A stretch of 34,296 nucleotides of DNA, taken from positions 1-34,296 of the IMG/VR virus record IMGVR_UViG_3300035689_000052; one strand, written 5' to 3'. Positions 1 through 7,367 of the stretch are shown here, piece by piece. The notes under the pieces are model-generated. The model saw only the letters and a list, made by a program, of their open reading frames with translations. It was not told where the DNA came from and did no database searches. Position numbers and translations under genes: made by a program. This DNA is from a virus. How positions within the stretch are numbered: position 1 is the first letter of the stretch; every line of letters starts with the position of its first letter.

Positions 1-1405
1 ACTTGGTCGTGGATTGCAGTGCGTCGGCGTTAAGGCCCATGGAGGCTTTGGACATGCCAGTGCGGGCCTCTTTCACCTGGTCCATGTATTCCATCATCGG
101 GAATGCCTGACCGCCAACGAATGGTGTGGTGAACGGCTGCACCATACCAGGCGCACGCATTCTGATGATGGCACCGTTTTCGTTATTCAGTACATCGTCA
201 AGATTGACTTGACCTTCAACCACGCCTGTGCGCGGATGAATGGATTGCGCCAATGAATCAAGCATGTTGCGCAGAATGACTGACTTAATGCGCTGAATGT
301 CCATGGTTACGTCAGCCGTGGACATGCCAAAAAGCGTATGCGGCTCAGGATCAGGGCAGAAATAAGCAAAAGGTACATCATCCGCCGGATCGTTGGCAAC
401 GATCTTATAGGACGGCCCCATGGTGCAAATCTTGCGCAGTTCCGCCACACCATCACCGTTCATGTCCATGCGAATATAGGATTCGGTGTAAAGCACACGG
501 CGTTGCGCAGGGTTATTAGCGGACTCGCCAAACATCATTTGTGCTGGATTACGCGCAATGCGCTCAATGTTTGTGTCGAGTTCGTCTTCGCCTGTGTTGG
601 ACTCAACCAACTCCTGGTCATAACCCATGGCAACAAGCTCAGACACGGTGGCAAGTTTCCTGTGCGCCACAATGTCTGCGTCTTCGAGCGTCCGCGCTCT
701 ACGGTCAACGATGAACTCTTCAGGTGCCAGGCTTTCGACACGGAAACGCTTTGTGATGACTTTGCGGCTAACCGTTACGTCGTGAATCATCACGGTTGGC
801 GTCAGTTGTTGGCCGGTCAACGGATCAATTACGGGCGGCGGCGCTGAAGGGTCTTCAGAGGACATTAAGTCCACCATCTCAACGCCTTCCTGACCAAGAA
901 TCAACGACAGTTGTGCGTCATCAAGACCTGTGTAGTTTTCATTTTTAATTTCAATGTGCTCGTCAACCCACCACTTGCAAACGCCTGTCTTGCGTACCAA
1001 GGCGTCCTTGAAGATGGAGTGAAACAGCACAAAACCATTGTTGTCTTCGTTCAGGATATAGCGCACATAGTCCGTGGCTTGCTCTGCCATCGGCGCATCT
1101 TCGATGCTGCGCGGTACATACTGAACAACGTTCTCTGATGAGAAGAAAATGCGCATGAGGCTTGGCAAAATAGCCTGCACTGTGTCGCGCACATCCATCG
1201 ATACAACCTGACTGCGCCCCTCTTCTTCATCGCCAAATGGGTCGCCAAAGTAGTATTCCGTGGCGCGGGCGCGAAGATTGCCAATCTCTAAGTCAATAAA
1301 ATTGGTAGCGTCAACAAGTTCAGCCGCAACAATGGCTTGAATTTCAGTCTCGTCCATAGGCTCACCGGACTTGACACCGGTAGCAAGGTTCATTTCAACG
1401 TCCAT
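1..1405 (-). CDS. Portal protein, P22-like (C-terminus cut by window edge)
   Basis: The frame is open from ATG 1405 to the left edge, giving about 468 N-terminal residues without a stop. The start has an AAGGG Shine-Dalgarno 6 nt upstream, and the preceding gene ends at 1406. The protein would form the dodecameric ring at the capsid vertex through which DNA is packaged and ejected. It shows the usual pattern of large portal proteins of P22-like and environmental podophages: an acidic N-terminus, a segment around residues 95-135 ending in GVCKWW, a mixed alpha/beta middle with FRVESLAPEEF, and a late segment with FAYFCPDPEPHTLFGMS. Its position after terminase and facing the capsid gene across the edge fits portal. 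Family recognition is by eye. P22-like portals are usually longer (P22 about 725 residues), so a substantial C-terminal part is missing. Confidence 0.82.
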   Translation of the reverse strand, partial: MDVEMNLATGVKSGEPMDETEIQAIVAAELVDATNFIDLEIGNLRARATEYYFGDPFGDEEEGRSQVVSMDVRDTVQAILPSLMRIFFSSENVVQYVPRSIEDAPMAEQATDYVRYILNEDNNGFVLFHSIFKDALVRKTGVCKWWVDEHIEIKNENYTGLDDAQLSLILGQEGVEMVDLMSSEDPSAPPPVIDPLTGQQLTPTVMIHDVTVSRKVITKRFRVESLAPEEFIVDRRARTLEDADIVAHRKLATVSELVAMGYDQELVESNTGEDELDTNIERIARNPAQMMFGESANNPAQRRVLYTESYIRMDMNGDGVAELRKICTMGPSYKIVANDPADDVPFAYFCPDPEPHTLFGMSTADVTMDIQRIKSVILRNMLDSLAQSIHPRTGVVEGQVNLDDVLNNENGAIIRMRAPGMVQPFTTPFVGGQAFPMMEYMDQVKEARTGMSKASMGLNADALQSTTK

Positions 1406-1702
1406 TTACTTACCCTTATTTCTTGCGCTAATGGCTTTGGCTTTTGCTCGTGCATCGGCTTTGCTTGATGCACCCCAAGCCTTTAGGCTTAACAAAAGTC
1501 TCGTTGGTTCGCCATTTTTGTATTCTGGACCGGGCATGTTGCCCATTCTCGCAAGAAAGCTGGCGCGTCTTGGGTTATCTCCAGACTTCACAGGCGCTTT
1601 TAACGTGCCGCCTGTTTCTGCTTTGTACGATGCGCGGCCTTTGGCGTTCAATCCACCGCTTGGACTTTGGCCTTCTTTACGCTGCCACGCTGGCGTTTTC
1701 AT
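1406..1702 (-). CDS. Small phage protein, DUF6321-like
   Basis: 98 residues, basic, Gly/Ala/Lys-rich. ATG 1702 is preferred because it overlaps the upstream stop as TGATG and follows GAGGAAG; a TTG one codon earlier is an unlikely alternative. Recognisable motifs are TPAWQRKEG at the N-terminus, GGLNAKGRASY (residues 16-26), KSGDNPRRASFLARMGNMPG and a C-terminal SKADARAKAKAIS segment. I recognise this as DUF6321, common beside terminase, portal and capsid genes in environmental phages. Its function is unknown. The stop is immediately before the portal ATG, so it is co-transcribed with portal and may serve head assembly or packaging (inference). Confidence 0.75.
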   Translation of the reverse strand: MKTPAWQRKEGQSPSGGLNAKGRASYKAETGGTLKAPVKSGDNPRRASFLARMGNMPGPEYKNGEPTRLLLSLKAWGASSKADARAKAKAISARNKGK

Positions 1703-2205
1703 CAATCTTCCTCACGCATAAAATTGACGCGCTGAAACTCAACGGCTTCGCGCTGGCGGCGTGAGTTCGCCATTGATGTAATAGGGCCGCCAACCAACCA
1801 GGCGTCGCATGTGCGTGCTGCTGCACACTTGAAGTGAAATAGTTCGCAGTAACCAAGATCGGCGGCATCTTGCACCGCCATCTCTAAGTCTTCGTTCTCT
1901 TCGCCTTCACCTTCTTCGTATGATTCGCCGTTCTTTTCTTCGCCGTTCCCTTCTTCGCTTTCACCTTCCATACCACCTGTGATGCACTCAATCATTTCAG
2001 GCGTTTGGATAAAGGCGGCGCAGTTACCGCAACGCATGGATTTGGCTTGCGCTAAGTCCGTGTTCCACGTTTCGGCTTTGGCACTCCAAAATTCACGGTT
2101 AGGCAATTCAGGGTTAGCAGGGCCGTAACCCACATTAGCAAACGCCCAATTGCGATTCTTTAGATTCGCAACCGGGTCTTTGGTTTCAATAGGGCATTCC
2201 ATCAT
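1702..2205 (-). CDS. Cysteine-rich acidic phage protein
   Basis: 167 residues, no function recognised. Cysteines lie at about 4, 59, 62, 74, 120, 127 and 133, including a CGNC pair and a CDAW motif near the end, so a metal or Fe-S site is possible. Residues 81-108 are an almost purely Glu/Gly/Asn acidic low-complexity insert between the Cys blocks. The motif NVGYGPANPELPN near residue 24 is one I associate with conserved proteins in the portal neighbourhood of environmental phages. Two adjacent ATGs (2205 and 2202) can start it; the first overlaps the upstream stop as ATGA. The end overlaps the DUF6321-like start. Confidence 0.65.
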   Translation of the reverse strand: MMECPIETKDPVANLKNRNWAFANVGYGPANPELPNREFWSAKAETWNTDLAQAKSMRCGNCAAFIQTPEMIECITGGMEGESEEGNGEEKNGESYEEGEGEENEDLEMAVQDAADLGYCELFHFKCAAARTCDAWLVGGPITSMANSRRQREAVEFQRVNFMREED

Positions 2206-2363
2206 TTTTTCTTTGCTTTACCAGCCTCGGACAACGCAATGGCTATGGCCTGCTTAGGGTTTGTCACTTCCGGCCCTTTCTTGCTGCCAGAATGCAATTT
2301 GCCCGCCTTGTATTCGCGTATGACTTTGGAGATTTTCTTCTCGGCTTTGGTCTTTTTCATCAT
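2202..2363 (-). CDS. 53-residue DUF6496-like protein
   Basis: A short gene in the gap between neighbours. It encodes a Lys-rich protein with KVIREYKAGKLHSGSKKGP followed by NPKQAIAIALSEAG, the hallmark pattern of the DUF6496 family, which is frequent in phages and bacteria. The role is unknown; a nucleic-acid-binding function would suit the charge (inference). Two consecutive ATGs (2363, 2360) overlap the stop of the 110-residue gene, and its own TGA (2202-2204) overlaps the next ATG as ATGA, which strongly supports a real coupled gene. Confidence 0.8.
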   Translation of the reverse strand: MMKKTKAEKKISKVIREYKAGKLHSGSKKGPEVTNPKQAIAIALSEAGKAKKK

Positions 2364-2692
2364 GATGCAAGGATGTCCGTGATGGTGACGTGAAAAGTGT
2401 GGCTATGGCCCGAAATAATGGCAACTTTATCGCCAGGATTGACCGCCACATACTCAGTTTGATAAGCAGGAATGATGGGATCATCAACCGTTGCAGTTGG
2501 GTTTGCGCCTGCTTTGAAATGCAAGTGCCTGCCATCATCGGAGCCATTGGAAACACGCATCAGCGTTACGCCGGTTCCGGCAGCGTGCGATTGCTGGCTT
2601 ACGTCTGACGTTGTAAGCATCGTCGTTGTGCCAAGGCGACCAATAACTTCAGGCCACAAGTGACCCGCTGAATCGCGTACTTGCTTGCTCAT
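2360..2692 (-). CDS. Conserved hypothetical phage protein, likely beta-rich
   Basis: 110 residues, no known domain recognised. The sequence alternates polar and hydrophobic residues (VAVNPGDKVAIISG, HTFHVTITDILAS) and contains several His residues and RVSNGSDDGRHLHF, which suggests a small beta-sandwich. Between portal-proximal genes it may be a minor head or decoration protein, but that is position-based inference only. ATG 2692 overlaps the HNH gene stop as ATGA and its own stop overlaps the DUF6496-like start. Confidence 0.55.
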   Translation of the reverse strand: MSKQVRDSAGHLWPEVIGRLGTTTMLTTSDVSQQSHAAGTGVTLMRVSNGSDDGRHLHFKAGANPTATVDDPIIPAYQTEYVAVNPGDKVAIISGHSHTFHVTITDILAS

Positions 2693-3144
2693 TTCTTGGC
2701 CTCATACGCTAAGATAAAATCACCAAAAGCCTTATGCTTTGCTGCCGCATAAGCAACCCTTGCCTCCTCTTCGGTATCAAAAACACCAATGTACTTATGG
2801 TCGCATGAAACTTCATATCTTGGCTTTTTATAATTTTTTGTTCTAATAGAAAAGCCTTTTGAGCTCCTATTGGATTGTTGCTCTCTTTTGGTCGCCGCCC
2901 TTAAATTTTCAACCCGATTGTCACTTGGATTTCTGTTGATGTGATCAACGGTTTCAGGCAAGTAACCATGGGCTAGCAAATAAACCATCCTGTGCAGCAA
3001 GACTCTTTTTAACTTGCCATCATGATGAATGTAAGTTCCTATGTACCCTCTTGATAAATTTGTCCCGCGCAGCAAACCTCTTGGACCGTAAACTTTGCCA
3101 TCAATGAGTTTGTAATTCGCGAGAATTTTTTCTTCAAGGGTCAT
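2689..3144 (-). CDS. HNH endonuclease with AP2 DNA-binding domain (homing type)
   Basis: 151 residues. The HNH motif spans roughly residues 51-90: LHRMVYLLAHGYLP, VDHINRNPSDNRVENL, with H51, D67-H68 and N80 as the expected metal and catalytic positions. An AP2-like module follows (about 105-145) with YEVSCDHKYIGVFDTEEEA and KHKAFGDF. This arrangement is typical of free-standing phage homing endonucleases. It sits among head genes with ATGA overlaps at both ends, so it is in frame with the operon. Its DNA is clearly AT-richer than the flanks (18 G+C in 60 bases at 2821-2880), consistent with recent arrival. Confidence 0.88.
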   Translation of the reverse strand: MTLEEKILANYKLIDGKVYGPRGLLRGTNLSRGYIGTYIHHDGKLKRVLLHRMVYLLAHGYLPETVDHINRNPSDNRVENLRAATKREQQSNRSSKGFSIRTKNYKKPRYEVSCDHKYIGVFDTEEEARVAYAAAKHKAFGDFILAYEAKK

Positions 3145-3308
3145 TTCTTACCCTTTGATGCAGCACGCATCGAATCTATCAAATTAGGGTAGGGCCTTCC
3201 AGCGGATTTCGCCATGGCTTTGGCGCTGGCTTTTTCCTTCTTGGATAACGGTTCGCTCTTGCCCAATGACTTTGGACGCGCTTTATCCCACACCGGCTTA
3301 GCTTTCAT
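3141..3308 (-). CDS. 55-residue Lys-rich conserved phage peptide
   Basis: Encodes a very basic small protein beginning MKAKPVWDKARPKSLGKS and carrying SAGRPYPNLIDSMRAA near the end. I recognise this pattern as a conserved small protein of environmental phages with no assigned function. The TGA at 3141-3143 overlaps the HNH ATG (ATGA). The Shine-Dalgarno (GGGGGT) is inside the 3' arm of a hairpin at 3316-3329, so translation may be modulated. Confidence 0.7.
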   Translation of the reverse strand: MKAKPVWDKARPKSLGKSEPLSKKEKASAKAMAKSAGRPYPNLIDSMRAASKGKK

Positions 3309-3315
3309 GGCACTA

Positions 3316-3329
3316 CCCCCATTTGGGGG
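3316..3329 (-). promoter_or_regulatory. Hairpin holding the Shine-Dalgarno of the 55-residue gene
   Basis: Five C, four-base loop, five G: a perfect GC stem whose 3' arm on the transcribed strand is the only G-rich ribosome site before ATG 3308. It lies 22 nt after the glycosyltransferase stop. There is no T-run after it, so control of ribosome access is more likely than termination. Confidence 0.4.
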
Positions 3330-3351
3330 CCGACACTAGCACACTCACGCA

Positions 3352-4290
3352 TCAATGCGCAAGATTCATGCGCAAAGCGTGGTAATCCTCCAGAAAACCG
3401 CTCATGCTGGCGAGTTTGTTAAACGCCATATCTGCTGACAGGCGTGAGTGAAATAAACGCAATGGCGGCCTGCGATCCATCTCAGCCCAATAAGTTTGCA
3501 AAATCGTACGCCCCCAATCTTCTGCGGTTACGCGGTTGATGTTGCCGCCAAAGTATTCATAGCGCATGAACATTTCCCAATCGACAATCCCTAATGTGTG
3601 GCGCGGACTGTCCTTGTTGGAATCTTGGTTAGCGTGCAAGCGAAACGCCCCCAGGTGCGCCCCACCACCTACCGCTGGCCCGTGGCGCGTGGCTTCCAAA
3701 TACCAGGTCACGTCACCCAAATAGTGTCTTGGTGCCAGCTCGCCAAGGGGCGAATAGGTCATGGTGAATGCGCACTTGGAGCGATCCATCATCACAAACG
3801 AAGGCTCGCCAATAAAGTTCTTGTGCATCGCCATCAAACGCAAAATGTTCTCTCGTGATGACTTCATCAGTTCATCTTGATTGATAAAGCCTGGTGCGCG
3901 AAGAAAACGCCCGGAACCGTCAATCCAATGGCGTTGATGCCAAAACATCACAGCGTCACGGTGATGATCCGCCAAATCGACTAAGTAGGACGTTGATGAC
4001 GGATAAATCACATCATCGTCATACACAAAGCGCACTAAATCGGAATCTGCCTGATCCCAAAGGTAAGCGTAATGCGCCACTTGATCACCTGGACAGATAA
4101 GGTGCGTATCAATGACTTCAAAGTCATAGCGTTGCGCCATATCGTTGATCATGTGGTGGTCATTCTCATTAGGACTGTGATTGCCAACGATGACTTTGAT
4201 GCGCGGATAGGTTTGCGCGTCAATTGAGGCTAATGTGGTGTATAGGTGCTCAGGCTTATAAGCGGGAACAAGAATGGTTACAGGTCTCAT
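3352..4290 (-). CDS. Family 2 (GT-A) glycosyltransferase
   Basis: 312 residues from ATG 4290, preceded by GGGGGAA and overlapping the upstream stop as ATGA; a TTG twelve bases earlier would add four residues but has no ribosome site. The N-terminus VTILVPAYKPEHLYTTLASI is the classic GT2 nucleotide-sugar-binding start. FVYDDDVIYP near residues 89-97 carries the DxD-type metal-binding acids, and GEPSFVMM and YLGDVTWYLEA resemble acceptor-domain motifs. It should transfer a sugar from a nucleotide donor. Acceptor unknown: host surface glycan, virion protein or modified DNA are all possible. It is one of four GT-A proteins in the window. Confidence 0.85.
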   Translation of the reverse strand: MRPVTILVPAYKPEHLYTTLASIDAQTYPRIKVIVGNHSPNENDHHMINDMAQRYDFEVIDTHLICPGDQVAHYAYLWDQADSDLVRFVYDDDVIYPSSTSYLVDLADHHRDAVMFWHQRHWIDGSGRFLRAPGFINQDELMKSSRENILRLMAMHKNFIGEPSFVMMDRSKCAFTMTYSPLGELAPRHYLGDVTWYLEATRHGPAVGGGAHLGAFRLHANQDSNKDSPRHTLGIVDWEMFMRYEYFGGNINRVTAEDWGRTILQTYWAEMDRRPPLRLFHSRLSADMAFNKLASMSGFLEDYHALRMNLAH

Positions 4291-4469
4291 GATTTCCCCC
4301 AACGCTTACGCTCAAGCTCGGCAAGTTGTACAAGTTCACGCGTTTGGCGCTCAAGTTCAATCACCATCTCTTCAAGCACTTCCCATTGCAGCTTTTCATA
4401 TTCGCTTCGTGGAAAATCCTCAAGCAAGCCATTCACCCAAGCTTTTCTTACCATATCGTTCAGGTTCAT
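4287..4469 (-). CDS. 60-residue predicted coiled-coil protein
   Basis: No function recognised. Almost entirely helical and charged, with a Glu/Leu/Arg heptad-like stretch (LEEMVIELERQTRELVQLAE, about residues 32-51). ATG 4469 has AAGGA 5-6 nt upstream and overlaps the stop of the 64-residue gene. Its own TGA overlaps the glycosyltransferase ATG. A small helper or regulatory protein is all that can be said. Confidence 0.6.
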   Translation of the reverse strand: MNLNDMVRKAWVNGLLEDFPRSEYEKLQWEVLEEMVIELERQTRELVQLAELERKRWGKS

Positions 4470-4660
4470 CCCTGTCCTTTCAATAGTTCCGCCGCATCGT
4501 CATAGCCGTTTTTCTCCAGCAACTCAATGCAATGGTTTAAGCGTGCTTCGCCTGCAACAAACTCAATCTGCGCCGCAAAGATAAAAAGATTCTCTGCGTG
4601 CTGATCAAACCCTGTGTTTCTGGCAATGCCCATCACATCGCCAATCGTCAAATCTTTCAC
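4466..4660 (-). CDS. 64-residue hypothetical protein (GTG start)
   Basis: No family recognised. It starts at GTG 4660, supported by a near-perfect AAGGAGGT Shine-Dalgarno about 7 nt upstream, the best ribosome site in this part of the window. The protein is helical and acidic (MKDLTIGDVMGIARNTGF at the start, NGYDDAAELLKGQG at the end). Both ends overlap neighbours by four bases, so it is translationally coupled in a run of four small genes. Confidence 0.6.
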   Translation of the reverse strand: MKDLTIGDVMGIARNTGFDQHAENLFIFAAQIEFVAGEARLNHCIELLEKNGYDDAAELLKGQG

Positions 4661-4842
4661 GTCAATACCTCCTTAATGTGTTGAGGCACCCTTGGCAGTG
4701 GCGCCCAGGCAACTGCCCACTCCGACCAGGTGCCAATGACGCACACGCCGCCGGGATTCAGCAATAACATCTTCACGCCTAATGGCGGCGGGTCATCTTC
4801 AGGCGTGCGCCAGGTAGCCTGGCCTGCGAGGTAGTCTTTCAC
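4657..4842 (-). CDS. 61-residue DUF551-like protein (GTG start)
   Basis: Contains TWRTPEDDPPPLGVKMLLL, then a G-hydrophobic strand, GTWSEW and finally WAPLPRVPQ. This spacing of W-x-P-x-D-x-x-P, a short beta-strand and W-x-P-L-P is the hallmark of DUF551-like phage and prophage proteins (function unknown). GTG 4842 overlaps the previous stop as GTGA and follows AAGGCGG. Confidence 0.62.
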   Translation of the reverse strand: MKDYLAGQATWRTPEDDPPPLGVKMLLLNPGGVCVIGTWSEWAVAWAPLPRVPQHIKEVLT

Positions 4843-5156
4843 GCCGCCTTTATCCCAAATGGGTTATGCCACAACACCGGTGCTTTAGGCTTACGCGGCT
4901 TAAAGGTCTTGTACTGCTCCTTAACTTCAAAGTAGTTCACTATCACTTTCTTCCAAGGTATTTCAACGTCTTTTATCCCCTTAGACTTCACAATCAAATC
5001 ATCCCCCGCCATTTCGGTCATGAGTTGATCAATTCTCTTGGTGGTCATATCAAACTTTGCCGCCAAATGCCAAGCATTAACAGGGTTCTTCAATCCTTTT
5101 AGGTAATCAAAAATCATCTTTTTGCTTTCTGATCTACGCATTTTTCGTTTTGCCAT
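4839..5156 (-). CDS. Small winged-helix-like DNA-binding protein
   Basis: 105 residues, strongly basic at both ends (MAKRKMRRSESKK; FKPRKPKAPV). Residues 13-60 look like a winged helix: IFDYLKGLKNPVNAWHLAAK, then FDMTTKRIDQLMTEMAGDDLI. This resembles MarR/ArsR-type HTH modules found in small phage regulators. It probably binds DNA and may regulate late genes or help the terminase encoded next to it (inference). ATG 5156 has GAGGGG upstream. Confidence 0.55.
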   Translation of the reverse strand: MAKRKMRRSESKKMIFDYLKGLKNPVNAWHLAAKFDMTTKRIDQLMTEMAGDDLIVKSKGIKDVEIPWKKVIVNYFEVKEQYKTFKPRKPKAPVLWHNPFGIKAA

Positions 5157-5171
5157 TTCTACCCCTCTCGA

Positions 5172-6596
5172 TTAAACAACTGCCCTTAAGTTCCTTTTAA
5201 TTGGCTTGCCCCACTGCGAGTTGTAAGCCTTACCGTACAACGCTGTTCCCGCATCGCTGGCAAAGGTCAACGCCAAAGCATCAGCCATGTCAGGCGATCC
5301 AATCCCGCGCTTTCTCATCTCGTCTTTGCTCTCTAGCTTCATCTTACCGTTGCTATTAAACGAATAACGCGGCGAGACAAGTTCCGCCAAAAGCGACTCA
5401 TCTTTAGGAATCTTGCAGTCGCGCTTTTCCAACCACGCCTTCATCTTGCCCCACAGCTCGGCACGCAAGTTCACATAAATCGTTCCCATGGCGGGTGACT
5501 CAGCCACGTTAATCCCACGCGCAGGCAGATTCAATTCGCGCAAGCGGTCCACAACACCGGCCCCCAAGCCAATCGAATCGACAAGTATTTCAACAGGCCT
5601 GTCTTCTGGCTTCATGGCCTCGTACTCAGCGACCACCGCGCCCGTGGTCTGCATCAAGTCCAACCCACGCCACTTGCGTATCTCAGTCACCGCATTACCT
5701 TTACGCTTTGCCAACGCCGTTGCGTCCGTTCCAAATCGCGCCACATCCAACCCCCACACCGTTTGCGTATCCGTCGTTTCAACGTCACGGTGAAAAGCAC
5801 TGTCCACCAGCTCAACACCAATCAAGGTATCGTCATCGGTACGCGGAAACTCGCCCAAGACGCGAACACGAAAAGCGTTGGACTCTTCGCCATAGCGTGA
5901 CGCCATATCCTTGATATAGGCGTCGCTAACCCTTTTAGAGTCATAGCAGGACACGCGACGTGTCCACCACTCATCCTTTAATCGGTTATGCGTGTCAAAG
6001 AAAAACCCGCTGGACTTCGTTGGGTTCCCCAACAAAATCGTCACAGCGTTATGCCCTGACATGGAACCCGCTGCCGCCTCAAACACGGACTCAGGAATTC
6101 CCGACGCTTCATCCGCCACAAGCATCACATGGTCCGAATGCACACCTTGCAATGCTTCAGGTTGCTCGGCACGCGATGTTCGGGCGGAGATGAACGCTTC
6201 CGTGGGCGATGACTTCAACTCAATCCGATCCGTTTTCGGATCAAGCAACTGCCGCCACACATCAGGCAATTCCTTGACCCAACGCTTCAACTCAGCAAAC
6301 AGTGCGTCATACAACTGGCTTGTCGTTGGCGCTGTCACCACCACTTTCACCGGATAGCGGCAAAGCACAAACCAAATCATTGCCCATGACGCAGCGGTCG
6401 ATTTACCCACACCGTGGCCTGACCTTACGCTGATCTTTCGCTCGCCATCCGATATAGCCTGCAAAAACTCAACCTGCCAAACATCAGGCTCAACGCCAAT
6501 CACTTCACGCACAAATAACGGTGCGTTGTTCGCGTACCGATCCAAGGCACGCGCAAACAACTTCACCAACTCATGATTCTTTAACTCTTCATTCAC
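5172..6596 (-). CDS. terL: Terminase large subunit (TerL)
   Basis: DNA-packaging motor and headful nuclease. Walker A SGHGVGKST (about residues 59-67), adenine/motor segment VVVTAPTTSQLYDALF, Walker B VMLVADEAS with catalytic Glu (about 157-165), coupling motif LLGNPTKSSG. The RNase H-fold nuclease follows with GLDVARFGTD, a second acid in LVDSIGLGAGV and a third in SPDMADALALT. All motor and nuclease acids are present, so the enzyme looks intact (474 residues, normal length). GTG 6596 is chosen because AAAGG lies about 9 nt upstream and it overlaps the recombinase stop; a TTG at 6614 would add six residues. Confidence 0.95.
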   Translation of the reverse strand: MNEELKNHELVKLFARALDRYANNAPLFVREVIGVEPDVWQVEFLQAISDGERKISVRSGHGVGKSTAASWAMIWFVLCRYPVKVVVTAPTTSQLYDALFAELKRWVKELPDVWRQLLDPKTDRIELKSSPTEAFISARTSRAEQPEALQGVHSDHVMLVADEASGIPESVFEAAAGSMSGHNAVTILLGNPTKSSGFFFDTHNRLKDEWWTRRVSCYDSKRVSDAYIKDMASRYGEESNAFRVRVLGEFPRTDDDTLIGVELVDSAFHRDVETTDTQTVWGLDVARFGTDATALAKRKGNAVTEIRKWRGLDLMQTTGAVVAEYEAMKPEDRPVEILVDSIGLGAGVVDRLRELNLPARGINVAESPAMGTIYVNLRAELWGKMKAWLEKRDCKIPKDESLLAELVSPRYSFNSNGKMKLESKDEMRKRGIGSPDMADALALTFASDAGTALYGKAYNSQWGKPIKRNLRAVV

Positions 6597-7245
6597 GTCC
6601 AAGCACCTTTGCAACGCCAGCGTGTGTAATCGTCACGCCATGCAATTTCATCACCTCACCGGCAATCTGACGCAACGACATGGACCCCTTCAAAGCCTTA
6701 ATCGTTGCAATGGCGGCTTGCTGCTCGGCAACGGGCTCAAGGGTTGCTGCCTTGCCAGTACCTACAACGCGAAACCCAAAAGGCGGCAACCCACCAACGT
6801 GCCCGCCAGCCTGACGCTTTGCCGCCTGGCCTACGCGCTGGCGATCCTTAATCACTCGCCTTTCGTGCGTTGCAAATGCCGCCATAATCTCAAGCATCAA
6901 CTGCCCATAAATATTCTTTTCATCCGTTACATCACCATGCCCATTGATGATCAACCGAATACCTAGCTCCTTGAACGCGTGAACGGTATTCAACGTGTCC
7001 ATCGAATTGCGGCTAAAACGATCCAGTTTCGCCACAATGATCACATCACCAGGTTGTGGCGTCACACCGTTTGCCGCCAATCGATCAAGAAAATTCAAAT
7101 GCCCCGAAACGCCAGCGTCTTCAATAAACCGATCAACCGTCAAGCCATGCGTTAAAGCGTTGCCAGTGACTTCCCTGCGTTGCGTGTCAAGGCTTGTGCC
7201 ATTGGCTTGCTCGTCAGTGCTTACGCGCAAATAACCGTAGTTCAT
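6589..7245 (-). CDS. Serine recombinase (resolvase/invertase family)
   Basis: 218 residues. N-terminal catalytic domain with MNYGYLRVSTDEQ (nucleophile Ser9), the arginine-bearing VAKLDRFSRNSMDTL, and EIMAAFATHERRVIKDRQRVG of the long helix. A short C-terminal DNA-binding region follows: GGLPPFGF and an HTH-like SLRQIAGEVMKLHGVTITHA. The size matches small resolvases/invertases rather than large phage integrases. ATG 7245 overlaps the stop of a 27-residue gene as ATGA; an upstream TTG at 7257 is less likely. It could resolve multimers, invert a segment or mobilise itself. No invertible segment or att sites are evident. Confidence 0.92.
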   Translation of the reverse strand: MNYGYLRVSTDEQANGTSLDTQRREVTGNALTHGLTVDRFIEDAGVSGHLNFLDRLAANGVTPQPGDVIIVAKLDRFSRNSMDTLNTVHAFKELGIRLIINGHGDVTDEKNIYGQLMLEIMAAFATHERRVIKDRQRVGQAAKRQAGGHVGGLPPFGFRVVGTGKAATLEPVAEQQAAIATIKALKGSMSLRQIAGEVMKLHGVTITHAGVAKVLGRE

Positions 7246-7325
7246 AACGCCATCCAAATCATCGTTGCGTACAGAGCGCCAAACATTGCGCCGCCAATGA
7301 TCAATGTTGCTGTTGTGGACTTCAT
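7242..7325 (-). CDS. 27-residue single-pass membrane peptide
   Basis: ATG 7325 with AGGA 7 nt upstream; the TGA overlaps the recombinase ATG (ATGA). After a Lys near the start, nearly all residues are hydrophobic (ATLIIGGAMFGALYATMIWM), enough for one membrane helix. Such tiny peptides are often missed. Function unknown; it may simply couple translation into the recombinase gene. Confidence 0.5.
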   Translation of the reverse strand: MKSTTATLIIGGAMFGALYATMIWMAL

Positions 7326-7348
7326 CTCGTTTCCTGTTGTGTTTGAAT

Positions 7349-7362
7349 GGGGCTGATGCCCC
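7349..7362 (-). promoter_or_regulatory. Short GC hairpin after the 91-residue gene
   Basis: GGGGC/GCCCC stem of five pairs with a four-base loop, starting six bases beyond the stop at 7368 and 24 bases before ATG 7325. No T-run follows on the minus strand, so it is a weak attenuator, RNA-stabilising or pause element rather than a full terminator. Confidence 0.3.
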
Positions 7363-7367
7363 TGTGA

